Positions 59,598 through 64,000 of a DNA stretch of 64,000 nucleotides are shown here, one piece after another. Numbering within the stretch: position 1 is the stretch's first letter; every line of letters starts with the position of its first letter. The notes under the pieces are model-generated. The model searched no databases. It was not told the origin of the DNA and worked only from the letters and a program-made list of their open reading frames with translations. A program made the position numbers and the translations under genes. Source of the stretch: Herpetosiphonaceae bacterium (GTDB lineage Bacteria > Chloroflexota > Chloroflexia > Chloroflexales > Kallotenuaceae); assembly GCA_013821605.1 (NCBI GenBank), contig JACDGP010000003.1, positions 1 to 64,000 on the forward strand. The letters are read 5' to 3'.

Positions 59598-62174
59598 GTG
59601 AAAATCCAAAGTTTTCAATGGATTGTGGGCATCTATTGTGCGGTGATCGGCACCCTCATCCTGATTGTCCCCCATCAGTTCAACGCTCCCGTCTATGCGC
59701 TCGTCCAACCCCAGTTGATGTGGTGGGGCACCCTCTTTTTACTCACCGGCATAGCCCTTATTGGTGTAGCCACCCTCGCTCCCTCACACCGCGTCCTGAT
59801 CGTCGTGCACCTGCTTGCCGTCGCTCCCTTGCTCCTGGTGGCCATCGGATTTGCTCGCGTAGCAACTTGGACCGGCACACTGAACTTTCTGCTCTTGGGG
59901 CTAGGCCTCCTGCTGGCCCCGCTCCTAACCCGTGACAGACCGAGACGATCTGGGACTGCGCCTGTCTTGTCCCCCGATCTCTTTGCCGTCATCATGGGTG
60001 TCTGTGCCACCGGCATGGGGCTCATCATCCTGCTGCTTCCGGCCCAATTTATGTCACCGATCTATGATATTGTCCGCCCCAGGTTGTTCTGGTATGGCTT
60101 GGCGCTGCTTGTGAGTGGCCTGGTGCTCATCGGTACGCAGCTTACCCATCTTCGTTCCCGTTTCTTTGTCTGGGCTGCGCCCTCGTTGGTGACCACCGCA
60201 TTTCTGCCCTTTCTCACCCTCTCCGTTACCAATCACATCTGGACCGGCGTTGCCTTTTATGGTGGCTTTGGTCTCACCTTGGCGCTCTTGCCCTGGCTCG
60301 GGCCACGGGTACGCCGTGTTGATCCTGCGGCGCTTCAGACCCGGCTGGCCTTAGTGCTTATGGTTGTGGTCACGCTGCCGCTGATTGTGATCGTCGCCAT
60401 CGGCACGGCATCCTACGAACGACAGGCCACTCATGAGGCACTCGCACGTCAACAGAATCTGGCCACCGTGCTCGCGCAGGACGTTGCAACCTATGTGCGT
60501 CTCCATCGTGCGCCCATTGCCGGCATCGCTGCCTATCCTGATTTGATGGCCCTCTCAGCCGCACGCCAACGTACGATGTTGGAAGCCTTTGGACATGCCT
60601 ATCCTGATATGGTGGCCGTTGCCTCGTACGATGTCACGGGCCGGGGAATTGCTCGCAGTGATGGGCGTCCCCCAAATTCAGTGAAAGGATTTACGTTTTA
60701 TGATGAGGCACGGCAGACCAATCAACCCTCACTCCAGATCCTGATCTCCCCCATCCTTCACCGTCCGATCTTTGCTTTCGGCTCGCCTGTGCTTGACGTT
60801 GGCGGCCACTTTATCGGCTTTGTCACCGGCGTGCTTGAAGCAACACGCCTGGCAGACGTGCTGGCGCGCGCGGGTGCGGAGACTAACGGAAGCGCGTACT
60901 TAGTGGATCAGGCCGGACGAGCCATTGCCCATCCTGATACCCGTCTGGTAAGTTCCTTTGCGTCGCTCACTGCTCTCCCACCAGTTGCGGCTTTTATTCA
61001 CGATCCGCGTGACGGTGGTATGCTGCGCTACGGTACGCCTGCCACAGAGGTCTTGGCTGCCTATGCCCCGGTACAAGGATTTGGCTGGGGAGTGATTATT
61101 GAGCGACCGGTACGCGATGCATTGCTCGGGGTGCGTAGCGTCCGAGAGCAGGCCTTCGGTCTGTTACTGCTGCTCATTGTGCTGTGCTCATTCTTTGGTG
61201 CCTGGATTTCGCAGCGCCTCGCGGCACCGCTCAATATGCTGACCCATGCCGTCGCGGATTTCGCTACCGGTATGGGAACGACACCGTTGCCGCACACCAC
61301 GTTGAGTGAAGTCGCTCATCTTGCATCCGGATTTGGTGTCATGCGGCAGCAGATATTGGCGCGGACGCGTGAGCGGGAGCAGGTCGAAGTAGAATTGCGT
61401 GCTGCAAAAGATGTCGCTGAAACTGCTAATCGCGCCAAGAGCGAGTTCTTGGCGACGGTGAGCCACGAGCTTCGCACGCCGCTCACCTCCATTCGTGGCT
61501 CGCTCGGCTTGGTGACGGGCGGCGTCACCGGGCTGGTAACACCGCAGACCAAAGCCCTGCTCGACATCGCTGATAAGAACAGCGAGCGCCTAGTGCGCCT
61601 GATCAACGATATCCTGGACATCGAGAAGATTGAGTCGGGTAAGATGACCTTCGATGCCAAGGTGCTGGAGCTGACATCGCTCGTCGAGCAGGCAATCGAA
61701 GCCAATCGCGGTTATGCTGATCAATTTGGGGTCAGCTATGCATTGACCCATGCGGAGCCGCACCTCCAGGTCAATGGTGACGCCGACCACCTGATGCAGG
61801 TGCTGAATAACGTGCTCGCGAATGGTGCGAAGTTCTCGCCAGCCAACGGAACGGTGGAGGTCTCCGTGGTATGTCAGGGCGACACGGTGCGTGTGGCGGT
61901 GATGGACCAGGGCACGGGCGTCCCTGACGAATTCCGCAGTCGCATCTTCCAGAAGTTCGCGCAAGCAGACTCTTCGGACACGCGGCAGAAAGGGGGCACC
62001 GGGCTGGGGCTGAGCATTGCCCGCGCGATCGTGGAAGAGCACGGTGGGCATATCGACTTTACGACCGCAGGTGGTGCCACCACCTTCTTCTTCGACCTCC
62101 CCATATGGCGGGAGGCTGTCGCTCCAGTGTCACTGGACGTGAATGTGCCACGGTACTCTCACGTATTAAGCTAA
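59598..62174 (+). CDS. Membrane sensor histidine kinase with dCache-type sensor
   Basis: About 858 residues. The N-terminus has about eight membrane helices in two similar halves (GIYCAVIGTLILIVPHQF and MGVCATGMGLIILLLPAQF repeat the same pattern), then a helix, an extracytoplasmic Cache-like region (about 300-505), another helix, HAMP-like sequence and a kinase core: SHELRTPLTSIRG with the phospho-acceptor His near residue 622, NGAKFSPANG (N box), DQGTGVP (G1) and GGTGLGLSIAR (G2). No response regulator is adjacent. The start is unsettled: GTG 59598 fits the first helix, whereas ATG 59454 or TTG 59406 add a non-membrane segment. Confidence 0.88.
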   Translation: MKIQSFQWIVGIYCAVIGTLILIVPHQFNAPVYALVQPQLMWWGTLFLLTGIALIGVATLAPSHRVLIVVHLLAVAPLLLVAIGFARVATWTGTLNFLLLGLGLLLAPLLTRDRPRRSGTAPVLSPDLFAVIMGVCATGMGLIILLLPAQFMSPIYDIVRPRLFWYGLALLVSGLVLIGTQLTHLRSRFFVWAAPSLVTTAFLPFLTLSVTNHIWTGVAFYGGFGLTLALLPWLGPRVRRVDPAALQTRLALVLMVVVTLPLIVIVAIGTASYERQATHEALARQQNLATVLAQDVATYVRLHRAPIAGIAAYPDLMALSAARQRTMLEAFGHAYPDMVAVASYDVTGRGIARSDGRPPNSVKGFTFYDEARQTNQPSLQILISPILHRPIFAFGSPVLDVGGHFIGFVTGVLEATRLADVLARAGAETNGSAYLVDQAGRAIAHPDTRLVSSFASLTALPPVAAFIHDPRDGGMLRYGTPATEVLAAYAPVQGFGWGVIIERPVRDALLGVRSVREQAFGLLLLLIVLCSFFGAWISQRLAAPLNMLTHAVADFATGMGTTPLPHTTLSEVAHLASGFGVMRQQILARTREREQVEVELRAAKDVAETANRAKSEFLATVSHELRTPLTSIRGSLGLVTGGVTGLVTPQTKALLDIADKNSERLVRLINDILDIEKIESGKMTFDAKVLELTSLVEQAIEANRGYADQFGVSYALTHAEPHLQVNGDADHLMQVLNNVLANGAKFSPANGTVEVSVVCQGDTVRVAVMDQGTGVPDEFRSRIFQKFAQADSSDTRQKGGTGLGLSIARAIVEEHGGHIDFTTAGGATTFFFDLPIWREAVAPVSLDVNVPRYSHVLS

Positions 62175-62262
62175 GCGAACATAATGAAAGCTGATGTGGC
62201 ATCATGAACTGTGGCTGCAAGCACTATTTCCTCGAATCTATTGCTCGCAATGGAGTAATGGC

Positions 62263-62481
62263 TTACGGACGGGAAATAACGTGCGTATGCCGCGCCGCAT
62301 AGTTATACGCGGTCATCGCAGCGATCACATGGCAGACCCAGCCAAACATGCCGCCGGTACCGATCCACAAGCCGGGCGTGACGATAAACCAGAAGATCGC
62401 CCGAAAAATGGTGCCGTTATACAGTTGGCCGAGGCCAGGAAGTAATGCACTGAGGACTGCCGCAGTACCTGGTTGTTTCAT
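62263..62481 (-). CDS. Small TM2-like membrane protein, 72 aa
   Basis: A 72-residue protein with two membrane helices. AAVLSALLPGLGQLYNGTIFRAIFWF is the hallmark of small TM2/DUF5683-type proteins (PGLGQxYxG). The function is unknown. GGAGC precedes ATG 62481 at a suitable distance. It lies alone, convergent with the histidine kinase gene and divergent from the HAD gene. Confidence 0.82.
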   Translation of the reverse strand: MKQPGTAAVLSALLPGLGQLYNGTIFRAIFWFIVTPGLWIGTGGMFGWVCHVIAAMTAYNYAARHTHVISRP

Positions 62482-62553
62482 CGTGGTTGCTCCAGCGTGT
62501 TATTGTGCAATAGACGACTGTAGCCAGCCTAAGGTTGCAGCTGGGTCCGTCGT

Positions 62554-62583
62554 TTGACGCTTAGCGCTCGGCGCTGCTAGACT
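62554..62583 (+). promoter_or_regulatory. Promoter of the HAD-rpiA pair
   Basis: TTGACG and TAGACT are 18 bases apart. A start near 62590 would leave about 14 bases, including GGAGG, before the ATG at 62604. Confidence 0.45.
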
Positions 62584-62603
62584 CATGGCTAATGGAGGCC
62601 TAG

Positions 62604-63212
62604 ATGGACATAACAACACTTCTCTTTGATCTTGGTGGGGTATGTTTGTCGAATGGGTGGGATCACGAGCAGCGCCAGCGCGTTGCGACGCAATTTGGCT
62701 TTGAGTATGAAGCGTATGACGCTCGTCATCGTCAGGTCGTTGACTCACTGGAACGGGGTCAGCTTTCGTTGGAGGATTACCTTGATTGGACGTTGTTTTA
62801 CGAGCCACGACCGTTTACGCGCCCTGAGATCGAACAAGCGATCTTTGATCTGTCAACGCCGATCCAGCCGACCCTTGACCTCGTACGGCGCTTGCATGAC
62901 GGTCGGCGCTATATGCTCGCGACGCTGAACAACGAGTCGTTGGAACTCAATAACTTTCGCATTAATAAATTCAAGCTCTGCGAGATCTTTACCGTCTTTT
63001 TCAGTTCGTGCTACCTCAATATGACCAAGCCTACGCCTACGATATACCGCCACGCACTTGATCTGCTCCAAAGGGAGCCGGGTGAGTGCTTGTTTGTGGA
63101 TGACCGGCCAATGAACTGTGAGGTGGCGCGCATCCTTGGCATGCAAACCATCCAGTTCAAGGATGCCGACCAGCTTGCGCATGAGCTCAAGCAGCATGGG
63201 GTAGAGGTATGA
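62604..63212 (+). CDS. HAD-superfamily hydrolase (YihX-like)
   Basis: A 202-residue phosphatase-like protein with a helical cap. Motif I is LLFDLGGVCL, i.e. DLGGV, which lacks the second Asp of standard HAD phosphatases but is usual in the YihX/epoxide-hydrolase-N subgroup. Motif II Thr/Ser is in MLATLNNES, motif III Lys in NMTKPTPTIY and motif IV is FVDDRPMN. GGAGG precedes ATG 62604. The last four bases overlap the rpiA start, so a sugar-phosphate substrate is plausible by context only. Confidence 0.88.
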   Translation: MDITTLLFDLGGVCLSNGWDHEQRQRVATQFGFEYEAYDARHRQVVDSLERGQLSLEDYLDWTLFYEPRPFTRPEIEQAIFDLSTPIQPTLDLVRRLHDGRRYMLATLNNESLELNNFRINKFKLCEIFTVFFSSCYLNMTKPTPTIYRHALDLLQREPGECLFVDDRPMNCEVARILGMQTIQFKDADQLAHELKQHGVEV

Positions 63213-63934
63213 GCGACGACCATGCAGCGGCACCCGATCCGCGAGCTGAGTTGAAGCGGGAGGCCGCCGAAGCAGCGTTGCAGGAGGTCCAAGACGGCAT
63301 GCGGCTGGGGTTGGGCACCGGGAGCACGGCGCGCTTTGTAATCGAAGGCGTTGGACGACTGGTCGCCCAAGGGCTACGCGTAACTGCCGTCGCAACCTCA
63401 GAGGCGAGCGTCAGGCTGGCCCAGCAGTATGCGATCCCACTCACCGATCTCACGCCCGCCGGTCTCGATCTGGCCATTGATGGCGCAGACGAGGTTGACC
63501 CTACAGGTGGCTTGATCAAGGGTGGAGGTGGGGCGCTGCTACGCGAGAAGCTGGTTGCCAGCGCAGCCCGCCGCTTTGTGGTCGTCGTGGACGAGACCAA
63601 GCAAGTTGCACAACTTGGCAACCACTTCAAGGTGCCGGTTGAGATCGTACGCTGGGGCTGGGAACGGACTGCTGCCCAGCTCGAAGCCTATCATCCAACG
63701 CTGCGACGTACCCCAGATGGTGCGCTCTTCGTGACCGACAATGGGAACCTGATCCTCGATTGCGCGACCGGTCCGATGGATCAGCCGCTCGCCGTACACC
63801 GACAGATGAAGAGCTTGGTGGGTGTGGTAGAAACGGGCTTGTTCATTGGCATAGCCCGGCGCGCGCTGGTGGCGACGACAGGCGGTGTCAAGAGTGTGGA
63901 ATTTGACGACCCGCATGGTCATGGCTTGAAGTAG
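63209..63934 (+). CDS. rpiA: Ribose-5-phosphate isomerase A
   Basis: Interconverts ribose-5-phosphate and ribulose-5-phosphate in the pentose phosphate pathway. The 241-residue protein has LGLGTGSTARFVIEG (phosphate binding), ATSEASVRLAQQ, LAIDGADEVDPTGGLIKGGGGALLREKL with catalytic Asp and Lys, and TDNGNLILDC. The ATG overlaps the HAD stop (ATGA). The end overlaps by 16 bases a minus-strand gene entering from the right edge. Confidence 0.96.
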   Translation: MSDDHAAAPDPRAELKREAAEAALQEVQDGMRLGLGTGSTARFVIEGVGRLVAQGLRVTAVATSEASVRLAQQYAIPLTDLTPAGLDLAIDGADEVDPTGGLIKGGGGALLREKLVASAARRFVVVVDETKQVAQLGNHFKVPVEIVRWGWERTAAQLEAYHPTLRRTPDGALFVTDNGNLILDCATGPMDQPLAVHRQMKSLVGVVETGLFIGIARRALVATTGGVKSVEFDDPHGHGLK

Positions 63935-64000
63935 ATAATTTCTTTCCACACTGCTGTAACCTGATCGGCGAAGACGACCAACAGCTCACCTTTCACTGCG
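63919..64000 (-). CDS. C-terminal end of a minus-strand gene, possibly cyanophycin synthetase
   Basis: Only 26 codons are inside the window: AVKGELLVVFADQVTAVWKE and IIYFKP, then a stop at 63919. The GDLxVVFxDxxxxxWKxIIxF-type ending is one I associate with the C-terminus of cyanophycin synthetases (Mur-ligase-like domain), but the stretch is too short to be sure. The frame is open to the window edge. Confidence 0.4.
   Translation of the reverse strand, partial: AVKGELLVVFADQVTAVWKEIIYFKP

Overview
The window looks like chromosomal DNA of a Gram-variable, GC-rich (by eye high-50s %) bacterium, most probably a Chloroflexota of class Chloroflexia. That placement is an inference from the gene mix: fused-gamma/alpha 2-oxoacid:ferredoxin oxidoreductase, short-form S-adenosylhomocysteinase, decaprenyl-phosphate phosphoribosyltransferase-like UbiA protein, paired CrcB proteins, DUF2270 and DUF2089 proteins, WGxxGxxG-type surface protein, SHOCT-like/YvlB-like proteins and several small toxin-antitoxin modules. 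No 16S rRNA is present to confirm it. It is ordinary gene-dense chromosome with a few decayed patches; no phage, CRISPR array or intact insertion sequence was found.

Layout. 1-6.9 kb: citrate synthase (cut by the window edge), a YvlD-type membrane protein, a rhomboid protease, a YugP-type zinc protease, a 42-aa membrane peptide and two coupled AI-2E-family permeases. 6.9-9.1 kb: minus-strand phosphoesterase, dipeptide epimerase and an unknown. 9.2-14.0 kb: the regulatory centrepiece, a minus-strand operon (MetE-like protein, PfkB kinase, ahcY, metK) preceded by a textbook SAM-I (S-box) riboswitch with terminator/antiterminator and a good promoter. Together the products would return SAH to SAM. 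14.1-18.7 kb: methyltransferase, AlaX-L editing protein, GltX, UbiA-type transferase. 18.8-19.7 kb: BrnTA-type module and an ATPase remnant. 20-25 kb: ArsR regulator divergent from a P450/ABM/DUF3224 group, an FMN-reductase pseudogene, a CxxC/CxxH protein and an SDR. 25.2-30.3 kb: small surface protein, AlkA-type glycosylase, diguanylate cyclase, a RdgB whose promoter predicts a leaderless mRNA, an unknown basic protein, a GNAT. 30.3-34.2 kb: a YvlB/LiaX-like operon and an MFS exporter with a probable leader peptide and operator repeats. 34.4-37.2 kb: exonuclease-helicase of the DinG family.

37.2-40.7 kb is the most scrambled part: an AlbA_2/Schlafen-domain pseudogene with two frameshifts runs tail to tail into a C-terminally truncated SDR gene, followed by an orphan HicB and a UPF0175-DUF3368 toxin-antitoxin pair. 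40.7-46.2 kb: PIG-L deacetylase coupled to LtrA, MBL hydrolase, two GNATs and a MoaD-MoaE fusion. 46.2-47.4 kb: a structured, promoter-bearing intergenic region, tRNA-His and a Fur regulator with a leaderless-type promoter. 47.4-53.3 kb: dprA, two crcB genes, Uma2, DUF2270, glycyl-tRNA synthetase, pyrD. 53.3-64.0 kb: Xer recombinase, a VWA-bearing lipoprotein, korA-korB, a membrane histidine kinase, a TM2-like peptide, a HAD hydrolase coupled to rpiA, and the tail of a probable cyanophycin synthetase at the edge.

The parts best worth follow-up are the S-box operon with its divergent MetE-like first gene, the three-protein shared-motif (SHOCT-like) operon, the MFS leader region, the candidate RNA upstream of tRNA-His and the fused molybdopterin synthase.
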